In this document: piece by piece, positions 1 through 7,184 of the stretch | How positions within the stretch are numbered: the first letter of the stretch is position 1 | How the letters are laid out: each line of letters begins with the position of its first letter | NCBI GenBank assembly: GCA_018668095.1 | Contig: JABIQF010000220.1 | Location: 1 to 8,531 of the forward strand | Origin: Cellvibrionales bacterium | Lineage (GTDB): Bacteria > Pseudomonadota > Gammaproteobacteria > Pseudomonadales > UBA7434 | DNA length: 8,531 bases | Direction of reading: 5' to 3' | Notes under the pieces: model-generated | Seen by the model: the letters and a program-made list of their open reading frames with translations, nothing else | Databases searched by the model: none | Told to the model about the DNA's origin: nothing | Translations under genes and position numbers: made by a program

Positions 1-400
1 GAGAAGTCAGCATATACACTTGCTCTTCAAACACCTCGGGAACAAGCATAACGGCCTCAGCCTCTATAGGCTCTGCCGAGGCTAAAAACACCTTATTGTC
101 TGCAAGGTAAGTCTGCTTCACGGTGAATTTATGCTGGCCTTCGCAAACAATACCCAGTAAACCATTTGGCTGCTCATTAAAGTCCACAATTTTAACCGCT
201 GTACCTATGGCTTCAATACCAGCATCTTCCGGGTCCATATTTGGCGTTCGAGGCACTATCGTCACCAAGCCAAAGGTGCTATCACTAGATAGCGTCGCCT
301 TTACCAAATCAAGATAACGTGGCTCAAAAATTTGCAAAGGCAAGCGACAGCCAGGAAAAGCTACTAACGGTAGAGGAAATAATGGATAGTCAATTAGCAC
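1..400 (-). CDS. LON peptidase substrate-binding domain protein (partial, C-terminus off the left edge)
   Basis: This is the N-terminal 133 residues of a protein that continues past position 1. The start reads LIDYPLFPLPLVAFPG, followed by RLPLQIFEPRYLDLV and FGLVTIVPRTP. This is the typical opening of stand-alone LON N-terminal (substrate-binding) domain proteins, which lack the AAA+ ATPase and protease parts of Lon and are usually about 190-220 residues long. Their biochemical role is not established; in Lon the domain binds unfolded substrates. No ATG is available. An in-frame TGA at 412-410 is followed by GTG at 409 and GTG at 400. I prefer 400 because a GAG (411-409) sits 8 bases upstream as a weak ribosome-binding site; 409 would add three residues. 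It is the last visible gene of the minus-strand block, about 45 bases after the cysteine-cluster gene. The family call is firm and the start is uncertain. Confidence 0.82.
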   Translation of the reverse strand, partial: MLIDYPLFPLPLVAFPGCRLPLQIFEPRYLDLVKATLSSDSTFGLVTIVPRTPNMDPEDAGIEAIGTAVKIVDFNEQPNGLLGIVCEGQHKFTVKQTYLADNKVFLASAEPIEAEAVMLVPEVFEEQVYMLTS

Positions 401-444
401 GAAAAACACTCAGTTAAAGTTAGTTTTAAAGCATAGCGGCTTGA

Positions 445-720
445 TTAAGTTCGTTTAGTGACACGCTCTAAATCTGCCAGCCATCGCAACGCCTCAATAG
501 ATCCGTTAGGGCACATGTCGGGCTCTGGAGTGAATCCTGAACAGACCAAGGGTCGAGATGGCAAACCAAAAAGCATACAGGCATTCATAGCATCTAACTG
601 GATACAACGAACGCCTGCCGGCTTACCCTGAGGCATACCTGGTATCGGCGATGATATTTCTGGCGCAATGCAACAAGCACCGCAACCAGCAATACAGCTC
701 TGGATTATTTCTTCAGCCAT
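445..720 (-). CDS. YkgJ-type cysteine-cluster (CxxCxxCC-like) protein
   Basis: This is a small soluble protein of 91 residues, with no signal peptide or membrane segment. Its N-terminal half holds the cluster SCIAGCGACCIAP, with cysteines at about 9, 13, 16 and 17. It is followed by ISSPIPGMPQGKPAGVRC, then C-x(11)-C around residues 48-60 (RPLVCSGF) and a last cysteine near 70. This matches the COG0727/PF03692 family, proposed from its conserved cysteines to bind zinc or an iron-sulfur cluster, with no proven function. The length suits the short members of the family. The frame can also open with GTG at 723, directly before the ATG at 720. The AGG at 725-723 is too close to serve either well, so ATG is preferred. 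It starts about 30 bases after the RND exporter ends, which suggests co-transcription. Family membership is firm; function is unknown. Confidence 0.85.
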   Translation of the reverse strand: MAEEIIQSCIAGCGACCIAPEISSPIPGMPQGKPAGVRCIQLDAMNACMLFGLPSRPLVCSGFTPEPDMCPNGSIEALRWLADLERVTKRT

Positions 721-753
721 CACCTAAATACCGCTCTATATTTCAATCGCCTT

Positions 754-3288
754 TCAGCTCGCCTTACCCAACGGTTTAAACAATAACAACAATTTAGGTA
801 GCAATAATAACGAACCCAAAAGTGCAGACAACATAGCAACGCCCGTCAGCAATCCAAAATAAATACTGGGCTTAAAGTTGGATAACGCTAAAATCGAAAA
901 GCCAAAAATAATCGTAATCGACGTGTAATACATTGCTCGCCCAATACTGCCATGGCAGCGATACATAGTGGCAATATAATTACCATCTTGCTTAAATTCA
1001 CGCTTAAATCGATGCACATAATGAATCGTATTATCCACGCCAATACCAATACTAATGGCCGCTATCGTAATCGTCATCATATCCAACGGCACACCGGCCC
1101 AACCCATACCACCTAACACCAGCAAGGCTGCCATCAAGTTGGGAACAATTCCGATTAGCGCCAAATTAAAAGATTGGAACAACACAACAAGCATGGCGGT
1201 AATAGCAATAAAAACCAAACCCAAAGTGAGAATTTGCGAAACAAATAAACTTTGTAATAAGTTGTTATACAACACTAACATGCCGGTAAAGCGGTAGCGA
1301 TCTTGCGAGTAACCCATATCTTCTTGCATAAAACGATGCAGGTCTTCTAATAACTCAGCACGATTAAGTGTACGGCTCGTCTCTTTAACACGCACGGTAA
1401 TACGCGCTTCATTCGTTTCATCATGTAAATAAGGCGTTACCATTACATCCTTAATTTCTGACGGTAAGTTACGGTAGGCCAAGGCTAATTGAATATCGTC
1501 CAAGCCATCACCCAATAAATCACCAGCCAATTGATAAACCGTCGCTAACGATAATACTTTGCCCGTTTCAGATAGGCCATCAATATGCAGATGGATTTTA
1601 TTCAACTCATTGAGTCCTGCTAACGTAAACCAAGGACTAATATCTGATGACGAATCACCAAACTGATCGCTATCGAATTCATCATCAAAGTCGTCAAACG
1701 AATCATCCGCATTACTTTCATCTACAACTTCTGGATAGACAACAATTTCTAATGGAATGGTGCCGCCAAGTTCGCTATCGACCAACTCCATGCCACGATA
1801 AATTTCTGTCGACTCATCAAAGTAATCAATAAATCGATTTTCTACTTTTAATTGCGTAACACCCGAAACTGAAAACAATAAAATTAAAACCGCAACAGCC
1901 AGAATTTTTCCACCATGATGTTCTGTAATATGTGCAAATCGCAGTGTAAAAACAGATTCGTTCGACAACGACTGACTGTTTTTTTCAGGCGCTGGTGCGC
2001 GACCTAAAAGCATACCAATGGGCACAACAATAAAGGTTGTCATTAAAGCGACCATTACACCAATCGTCATCATCCAACCAAAATCCATGACGGGCCGAAT
2101 GCCACTAATAACTAATGACATAAAAGCAACAATGGTTGTAAGCCCTGTATAAACGCAAGGTCTTAACATGGCTAACACTGTCGCCAATGCAAGCTCATGC
2201 TGCGATGCTTGCGGCTTTAATAGCTGTAGCTCGCGGTAGCGAACAATTAAATGCACTGCAATCGCTAAGGTAATAATCAATAGCAAAGCAATAAAATTAG
2301 ATGAGATAACTGTCATACGCCAATCGAGAAAGCCGAGCAGCCCTAGCATAAAAATATTGGTCAGCATGCAGACCAATAGCGGTAAGAAAACCCATCGTAA
2401 AGTTCTAAAAATAATGGTGAGTACCACAATAACAAAAATCAAAATGCCAACACCAAACACTTTCATATCACTTTTAACAAACGACACCATATCGCTCGCT
2501 ATCATAGGCACGCCGCCTAGAAATATTTCTGTGGCTGCGCCGCGATGTTGATCTAATACGGCTCTAACATTTTTTACTAATTGCTGCTGATGCTCAGCCG
2601 TTTTTACGGTATAACTTTTAAAAAGTTGCTCTGCTTCAAGCAGCTTTTCTATTTCAGCGGCTGGCAAAGACCCTGCAGCGTTTAACACTCGCAAACGATT
2701 CCTTTCATCCAACAAATCATTATATGTTGAGTCACGTACCAATCCGATTTGTAATGCCGTGGTCTTTGCATCTGTGCTGGTTAATAGTTGCTTATAAATA
2801 GGACTTTCACGAAACTCTTTAGCGGCTAAATCTCTATCAACACTATTATCGCGTAACGTTTTAATACCTAACATTAAGCTGCTTATTGATACTTTAGGCG
2901 AATACAATAACGGCACATCCAATATGGACATCACTGTCGATACACCTTGAACTTTTTCTAGGTCAGCTACTAATGTGCTAATATTTTTTAAAGCCTGCTC
3001 CGAGAATAAATCTTCTTTTGGCTGATAAGCCACAATAAAAAATTCTTCTGCGGCATAACGTTTACCCACCTCACGAAAGAAGGCTAAATCTTTATCTCCC
3101 TCAAGCACTAAGGCATCGGCCGAGGCATCCACTTTATAGTTTTGCGCATAAAAACCGGCCAGTGCTGTTACTAGCGCTAATAAAAATATTATCAGCCAAG
3201 GGCGCGATAAAATAACCGAGTCATACACTTTAGCGAATACTGAAGATAACATTGACCTAGAATCAAGGTTGGATCTGGAATCTGACAA
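754..3288 (-). CDS. MMPL/RND-superfamily exporter (COG1033 type)
   Basis: This is an inner-membrane protein of 844 residues with the duplicated RND plan. One membrane helix (about 30-48) is followed by a periplasmic loop, then a helix cluster at about 277-428. A helix at 461-478 is followed by a second loop and a final cluster at 684-836. The second half keeps the motif SIGIGVDNTIHYVHRFKRE (about 746-764), typical of COG1033 exporters. The equivalent place in the first half reads LAIAVHLIVRYREL, without the Asp. The family is thought to export lipids or other hydrophobic compounds using the proton gradient; the substrate here cannot be told. No membrane-fusion or outer-membrane partner is visible. 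The start is TTG at 3288, supported by a strong AGGGG six bases upstream and a TAG at 3300-3298. ATG at 3252 (residue 13) is the alternative. Oddity: an Asp-rich stretch at residues 523-549 in the second loop. Confidence 0.9.
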   Translation of the reverse strand: MSDSRSNLDSRSMLSSVFAKVYDSVILSRPWLIIFLLALVTALAGFYAQNYKVDASADALVLEGDKDLAFFREVGKRYAAEEFFIVAYQPKEDLFSEQALKNISTLVADLEKVQGVSTVMSILDVPLLYSPKVSISSLMLGIKTLRDNSVDRDLAAKEFRESPIYKQLLTSTDAKTTALQIGLVRDSTYNDLLDERNRLRVLNAAGSLPAAEIEKLLEAEQLFKSYTVKTAEHQQQLVKNVRAVLDQHRGAATEIFLGGVPMIASDMVSFVKSDMKVFGVGILIFVIVVLTIIFRTLRWVFLPLLVCMLTNIFMLGLLGFLDWRMTVISSNFIALLLIITLAIAVHLIVRYRELQLLKPQASQHELALATVLAMLRPCVYTGLTTIVAFMSLVISGIRPVMDFGWMMTIGVMVALMTTFIVVPIGMLLGRAPAPEKNSQSLSNESVFTLRFAHITEHHGGKILAVAVLILLFSVSGVTQLKVENRFIDYFDESTEIYRGMELVDSELGGTIPLEIVVYPEVVDESNADDSFDDFDDEFDSDQFGDSSSDISPWFTLAGLNELNKIHLHIDGLSETGKVLSLATVYQLAGDLLGDGLDDIQLALAYRNLPSEIKDVMVTPYLHDETNEARITVRVKETSRTLNRAELLEDLHRFMQEDMGYSQDRYRFTGMLVLYNNLLQSLFVSQILTLGLVFIAITAMLVVLFQSFNLALIGIVPNLMAALLVLGGMGWAGVPLDMMTITIAAISIGIGVDNTIHYVHRFKREFKQDGNYIATMYRCHGSIGRAMYYTSITIIFGFSILALSNFKPSIYFGLLTGVAMLSALLGSLLLLPKLLLLFKPLGKAS

Positions 3289-3385
3289 AGTGAACCCCTA
3301 TTAATATAACAATAAAATCAATAATAAATATTTTTCTTGATAGCCATTGAATCGAGCGAAAAAATAAAGACCATCTCATACAACG

Positions 3386-3988
3386 CTAAGATTGACCCCA
3401 GCGCATCATTAAAGTTTGCTCAACGCCAAGATGATCCAATATTCGCGCCACAACAAAATCAATCATGTCTTCAACATTTTTTGGCTGATGATAAAATCCT
3501 GGCGATGCCGGCATAACTACCACACCCAGCTTCGATAAACTTAATAAGTGCTCAAGATGAATGGTTGATAACGGCATCTCTCGATGCAAAATAATTAATT
3601 GCTTGCGCTCTTTCAACATAACATCTGCAGCACGCTCAATTAAATTATTACTAGCTCCGGTAGCAACAGCCGATAACGTGCCTGAACTACAAGGACAAAT
3701 CACCATCGCATCCGGCGCATTAGAACCCGATGCGACCGATGCACCCCATTGCTTGCGTCCATAGACATAAATTTGTTCAGCGCTGGCCTGATACTGTTGA
3801 GTAAAATACTCAACTAAATCGGCATCATCACTCGGTAAATCCACACCCATCTCTAAAGCCATTACTTGCCGCGCTGCATCTGAAATTAAAAAATGCACTT
3901 CAACTTTGGCTGCCAGTAATACTTCTAATAATCGCAATCCATATTGCGCACCCGAGGCACCGGTTATCGCTAAGGTTATTCTTTTCAT
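3386..3988 (-). CDS. ubiX: flavin prenyltransferase UbiX
   Basis: UbiX joins dimethylallyl phosphate to reduced FMN to make prenylated FMN, the cofactor of UbiD-type decarboxylases, including the one in ubiquinone synthesis. The protein is cytoplasmic. Its 200 residues compare with about 190-210 for the family. Visible motifs are the flavin-binding TGASGA (9-14), the LISDAAR serine (36), the WGASVASGS loop (81-89), CPCSSGTLSAVATG (98-111) and NNLIERAADVMLKERK (114-129). These are followed by HREMPLS and MPASPGFYHQP (159-169), which together make the UbiX active site. The order mpl then ubiX also occurs in pseudomonads, to my recollection. No ubiD lies in the window, so the cofactor must serve an enzyme encoded elsewhere. 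The gene starts 63 bases after mpl stops. The ribosome-binding site is weak (AAAGAAAG). The call is firm; no sign of damage. Confidence 0.96.
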   Translation of the reverse strand: MKRITLAITGASGAQYGLRLLEVLLAAKVEVHFLISDAARQVMALEMGVDLPSDDADLVEYFTQQYQASAEQIYVYGRKQWGASVASGSNAPDAMVICPCSSGTLSAVATGASNNLIERAADVMLKERKQLIILHREMPLSTIHLEHLLSLSKLGVVVMPASPGFYHQPKNVEDMIDFVVARILDHLGVEQTLMMRWGQS

Positions 3989-4051
3989 ATTTGCTTTCTT
4001 TAGTTGTTTTCTTTGGTTGCGTTCTTGAGAAGTTAACTTTAATGACCTATT

Positions 4052-5407
4052 TTAATCACGGATGCCTAAAGCACTTATTAACGAAGTATGTATACCACCA
4101 AAACCGCCATTACTCATAATAACAATCTCATCACCCGCCTGCGCCATCGCAACTACTTGCTCAATAATAAGATCAATGCTATTTCTCACGACCACTTTAT
4201 CATCGTCAACAAACAATGTTTTCAAAATACTGCTATCGACTTCATCTTCATACCACCACACTAAATCAGCATCAGTAATCGCAGCGGGCAAATCTTGACT
4301 ATGACAACCCATGCGCATGGTATTGGATCGCGGCTCAATAATGGCGATCACTCGACCGCTTTTACAACGCGCTCGCATGCCTGCCAAAGTGGTTTTTATG
4401 GCGCTTGGGTGATGTGCGAAATCGTCATACACGGTTATGCCATCAATACAGGCCAAACGCTCCATGCGCCGCTTAACGCTGGTGAACTCACAAAGCGCCG
4501 CAGTCGCCACACTGACACTCACACCAATATGGTGTGCTGCCGCAATAGCTGCAAGCGCATTATCACGATTATGCGCGCCGCATAACGCCCATTGGACTTG
4601 ACCGGTATCTTCACCCTTTGCCACAGTAAATGTCGATTGGTCATCGGCCTCTAAGCTTACTTTCCAAGGGCTTTGTTCCCCTGAAAGATACTCTAACGCT
4701 GACCAACACCCCATATCGACAACTGCATTTAATGCAGTCACATTAGGAATCATCACTTGTCCCTTTGCAGGAACGGTGCGAATCAAATGATGCATCTGAC
4801 GCTGAATCGCCGCTAAATCATCAAAAATATCGGCATGATCAAACTCTAAATTATTAATGACTAAGGTTTGTGGATGGTAGTGAACAAACTTAGAACGCTT
4901 ATCAAAAAACGCAGTATCGTATTCATCGGCCTCAATAACAAAATAAGGCGTACTGCCTAGACGCGCAGACTGACCAAAATTACTGGGCACACCGCCAATG
5001 AGATAACCGGCCTCTAAACCCGCACAAGATAAAATCCAAGCCAACATACTGGCTGTTGTCGTTTTACCGTGGGTACCCGCCACCGCCAACACCCATCGCC
5101 CCCTAAGTACATGCTCGGATAACCATTCAGGTCCTGACTGATAATGAAGCCCTTCATTTAAAACATACTCCACCGCAGGATTACCCCGCGAGAGTGCATT
5201 ACCAATAATGACACTATCGGGCGACAAAGCAGCAATATGTTCAGCATCATAACCTTGATAAAGCGCAATGCCCGCCGCTTCAAGTTGATCACTCATCGGT
5301 GGATAGACGTTTTGATCTGCGCCAGTAACAACATGACCAGCCTCTCGCGCCAACAAAGCAAGGCTACCCATAAAAGTGCCGCAAATACCGAGTATATGAA
5401 TATGCAT
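4052..5407 (-). CDS. mpl: UDP-N-acetylmuramate:L-alanyl-gamma-D-glutamyl-meso-diaminopimelate ligase Mpl
   Basis: Mpl is a cytoplasmic Mur-type ligase. It couples the tripeptide L-Ala-gamma-D-Glu-meso-DAP, recovered from old peptidoglycan, directly to UDP-MurNAc using ATP, so bypassing MurC, MurD and MurE. The 451 residues match the family length (about 450-460). Visible in order are the UDP-binding GICGTFMG (7-14), the ATP P-loop GTHGKTTT (111-118), EADEYD (159-164), NNLEFDHAD (185-193), the HNRDNALAA motif (279-287), DDFAHHP (328-334), EPRSNTM (358-364) and SNGGFGGIH (432-440). The GICGTFMG and EPRSNTM forms separate Mpl from MurC. It is the first gene of the minus-strand block and diverges from the phosphofructokinase gene across 332 bases, so its promoter should lie in that gap. 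The ATG at 5407 has only a weak AGG about 12 bases upstream. Confidence 0.96.
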   Translation of the reverse strand: MHIHILGICGTFMGSLALLAREAGHVVTGADQNVYPPMSDQLEAAGIALYQGYDAEHIAALSPDSVIIGNALSRGNPAVEYVLNEGLHYQSGPEWLSEHVLRGRWVLAVAGTHGKTTTASMLAWILSCAGLEAGYLIGGVPSNFGQSARLGSTPYFVIEADEYDTAFFDKRSKFVHYHPQTLVINNLEFDHADIFDDLAAIQRQMHHLIRTVPAKGQVMIPNVTALNAVVDMGCWSALEYLSGEQSPWKVSLEADDQSTFTVAKGEDTGQVQWALCGAHNRDNALAAIAAAHHIGVSVSVATAALCEFTSVKRRMERLACIDGITVYDDFAHHPSAIKTTLAGMRARCKSGRVIAIIEPRSNTMRMGCHSQDLPAAITDADLVWWYEDEVDSSILKTLFVDDDKVVVRNSIDLIIEQVVAMAQAGDEIVIMSNGGFGGIHTSLISALGIRD

Positions 5408-5467
5408 TAAATCATTTTACCTATTTACAATTTATTATTGCTAAACTATTTATCATAAACGCCGCGC

Positions 5468-5473
5468 TATAAT
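5468..5473 (+). promoter_or_regulatory. Candidate -10 element (TATAAT)
   Basis: A perfect TATAAT lies in the divergent gap and points toward the phosphofructokinase gene. The -35 is poor: 16-17 bases upstream there is only CTATTT/ACTATT, and TTGCTA at 5438-5443 is too far (24-base spacer). Transcription from here would begin near 5480 and leave an untranslated leader of about 260 bases. An activator-dependent promoter or a chance match in AT-rich DNA are both possible. Confidence 0.35.
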
Positions 5474-5475
5474 AA

Positions 5476-5712
5476 ACGCTGGAGAATCCAAAACACTTTT
5501 TAATTAAATCAAAAATTCAATCGGCAACTCAACCGGCAATCCAACCTAAAGCGTTATTTCGTGAAGAGACAGCTCAAAACATCTTAAAAATTTGCGTCTC
5601 CAAAGTAGTTCCCAATAATTTGGGCAACAATTACAAACATTTTATCACAGCACTTTATAGAAAATTTTACGATAATGTTCATCGAACTTTAGATCTTTGG
5701 GCACACCATTAG
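5476..5712 (+). other. 78-codon open frame without ATG/GTG (possible gene remnant or unusual small gene)
   Basis: Between TAA at 5473-5475 and TAG at 5710-5712 one frame stays open for 78 sense codons. It has no ATG or GTG; the only near-start codons are CTG (5479), TTG (5620) and ATT/ATC codons. The translation looks protein-like: a repeat-like IQSA-TQPA-IQPK segment, then FREETAQNILKICV, then a stretch with YKHFITALYRKFYDNVH and the end LDLWAHH. I do not recognise a family. It would begin only a few bases after the TATAAT at 5468. It may be a decayed gene that lost its start, a non-canonically started small protein, or a chance open frame in AT-rich DNA. Chance is the default reading. Confidence 0.2.
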
Positions 5713-5739
5713 CCTCTCACTTTTCTGCTAGACCTATTT

Positions 5740-7011
5740 ATGCCAAAAAGAAATGCATTCTACGCACAATCCGGCGGCGTTACCGCTGTTATCAACGCAT
5801 CAGCTTGCGGTGTTATTGAGGCTGCCAAAGCCAGTAAAGACATCGGCACTGTTTATGCTGGCCAAAACGGTATTCTTGGTGCGCTCAATGAAGAGCTAAT
5901 TGATACCAGCAAAGAAACAGCGAAAACAATTAGCCAGCTGCGTCATACGCCCAGTGGTGCATTTGGCTCCTGTCGCTACAAACTCAAAGGCCTCGACGAA
6001 AACCGCAGCGAATATGAACGGCTTATCGAAGTCTTTAAAGCGCATAATATAGGCCACTTTTTTTATAATGGCGGCGGCGACTCGCAGGACACCACACATA
6101 AACTCGCCGAATTCAGCGCAGAAGTTGGCTACCCTCTCAACTGTATTGGCATCCCAAAAACCATCGATAACGACTTACCACTCACGGACAACTGCCCAGG
6201 CTTTGGCTCTGTCGCTAAATACGTTGCTATTTCAACCAAAGAGGCTGCCCTAGATGTTGCTTCTATGTGTGAGTCATCAACTAAGGTCTTTATTCTTGAA
6301 GTGATGGGCAGAAATGCAGGCTGGATTGCCGCTGCAGGTGGACTCGCTATTCAACAAGACGGCGATGCCCCGCATATCATTATTTTTCCAGAAATCCCTT
6401 TTAAACGTGAAACGTTTTTGCGTCGCGTCAATAAAACGGTCAAAAAACACGGTTACTGCGTCATCGTCGCCTCTGAAGGCGCTAAAGATACCTCTGGGCA
6501 ATACCTCTCAGGCAGCAGCAGTACTGATGCTTTTGGTCATATTCAACTGGGCGGCGTTGCGCCAACATTAGCCGAAATGATTAAACGAAAGTTTGGTTAT
6601 AAATATCACTGGGCCATGGCCGATTACCTCCAACGCTCGGCTCGTCACATTGCCTCCAAAACAGATGTAGAACAGGCCTACGCTTTAGGCGAAGCGGCCG
6701 TTCACTTCTCTTTAGCAGGAAAAACCGCCATCATGCCAACCATAGTGCGTGGCAAAGGCAAAAAGTACAGCTGGAAAGTGGGCGAAGCGCCGTTGGCAGA
6801 GGTTGCCAATGTCGAAAAAATGCTGCCTCGCCACTTTATCAGCCGCGATGGCTGGAGCATTACCGACGCCGCCAGAGATTACCTAGCACCGCTAATTACT
6901 GGCGAAGATTATCCCCCCTATAAAAATGGACTGCCTGTCTATGCGCGCCTTAAAAAGGTGTTAGTCGATAAAAAACTGCCTAAACGCCGCAGCCCACGTG
7001 TAAAGTCCTAA
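5740..7011 (+). CDS. pfp: Pyrophosphate-dependent 6-phosphofructokinase
   Basis: This cytoplasmic enzyme of glycolysis/gluconeogenesis phosphorylates fructose 6-phosphate to fructose 1,6-bisphosphate, reversibly when pyrophosphate is the donor. The 423 residues exceed the roughly 320 of E. coli PfkA and suit the pyrophosphate type. Motifs in order: AFYAQSGGVTAVINAS (6-21), NGGGDSQDT (110-118), the catalytic PKTIDND (139-145), CPGFGSVAKY (152-161), MGRNAGWIAAAGG (189-201), FPE (216-218) and DYLQRSARHIAS (295-306). Two residues point to pyrophosphate: Asp114 replaces the Gly of the ATP enzymes' GGDGS, and Lys140 sits in PKTIDND where ATP enzymes have a Gly (GTIDND). The first Asp of that loop is Gly113 here. 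The start ATG lacks a clear ribosome-binding site, but the N-terminus begins just before the first strand, as in homologues. The downstream pyrophosphatase gene fits the substrate. Donor choice is inferred from these residues, not shown. Confidence 0.93.
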   Translation: MPKRNAFYAQSGGVTAVINASACGVIEAAKASKDIGTVYAGQNGILGALNEELIDTSKETAKTISQLRHTPSGAFGSCRYKLKGLDENRSEYERLIEVFKAHNIGHFFYNGGGDSQDTTHKLAEFSAEVGYPLNCIGIPKTIDNDLPLTDNCPGFGSVAKYVAISTKEAALDVASMCESSTKVFILEVMGRNAGWIAAAGGLAIQQDGDAPHIIIFPEIPFKRETFLRRVNKTVKKHGYCVIVASEGAKDTSGQYLSGSSSTDAFGHIQLGGVAPTLAEMIKRKFGYKYHWAMADYLQRSARHIASKTDVEQAYALGEAAVHFSLAGKTAIMPTIVRGKGKKYSWKVGEAPLAEVANVEKMLPRHFISRDGWSITDAARDYLAPLITGEDYPPYKNGLPVYARLKKVLVDKKLPKRRSPRVKS

Positions 7012-7058
7012 CCCTCGATCAAAAAGTAGCTAAACAAGGCCTATTCAAGACCGCATTT

Positions 7059-7088
7059 TTGGCTAAATGAGTGCTGGTCTGGTATCAT
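7059..7088 (+). promoter_or_regulatory. Candidate sigma70-type promoter upstream of ppa
   Basis: TTGGCT (7059-7064) and TATCAT (7083-7088) are separated by 18 bases, with TGG just before the -10. Transcription would start near 7095, giving ppa a leader of roughly 275 bases that includes the inverted-repeat chain. The elements are imperfect matches to the consensus. Confidence 0.4.
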
Positions 7089-7090
7089 CC

Positions 7091-7184
7091 GCGCCCGATT
7101 CTACTGGTGTATGGGCGCATATCACGCAGAATGACGCCCCTAAGGGCTTTACGCTCAGATCAAAAGCCAATAAGACAAGGCTTT
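7091..7184 (+). repeat. Chain of overlapping short inverted repeats (alternative hairpins)
   Basis: Successive arms can pair with a neighbour on either side. GCGCCC (7091-7096) pairs with GGGCGC (7113-7118). GGGCG (7113-7117) also pairs with CGCCC (7135-7139). GCCC (7136-7139) pairs with GGGC (7144-7147). GGCTTT (7145-7150) pairs with AAAGCC (7163-7168), which also pairs with GGCTTT (7179-7184). Each stem is 4-6 bp, so any single one is weak; the alternation is what stands out. None is followed by a clear T-run. It could be a structured leader or chance. Confidence 0.4.

Larger units (their letters stand above)
5408..5739. other. Divergent intergenic region between mpl and the phosphofructokinase gene
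   Basis: This is a 332-base AT-rich gap between two divergent genes. On the plus strand it holds a perfect TATAAT (5468-5473) and a long frame without a standard start (5476-5712); both are described separately. A small inverted repeat CCCAA-TAAT-TTGGG lies at 5611-5624; it is too short and lacks a T-run, so I do not call it a terminator. On the minus strand TATGAT (5457-5452) could be a -10 element for mpl, but I see no good -35 at the right distance. No tRNA or known riboswitch pattern was recognised. Confidence 0.6.

Noticed and set aside
123..317. A 64-codon plus-strand frame at the left end
   Set aside because: It is antisense to the LON-domain gene, whose conserved motif is clear.
1055..2551. 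Several plus-strand frames of 61-80 codons opposite the RND exporter gene
   Set aside because: They are antisense to a continuous, well-supported membrane-protein gene and their translations show no recognisable domain.
3561..3764. A 67-codon plus-strand frame opposite ubiX
   Set aside because: It is antisense to the conserved UbiX core and resembles no family.
4062..4585. Two plus-strand open frames (78 and 96 codons) opposite mpl
   Set aside because: They lie wholly inside mpl on the other strand; mpl has every family motif in order, so these are shadow frames.
5896..6571. Frames on both strands inside the phosphofructokinase gene
   Set aside because: They overlap conserved active-site coding sequence and have low-quality translations; shadows of the real gene.
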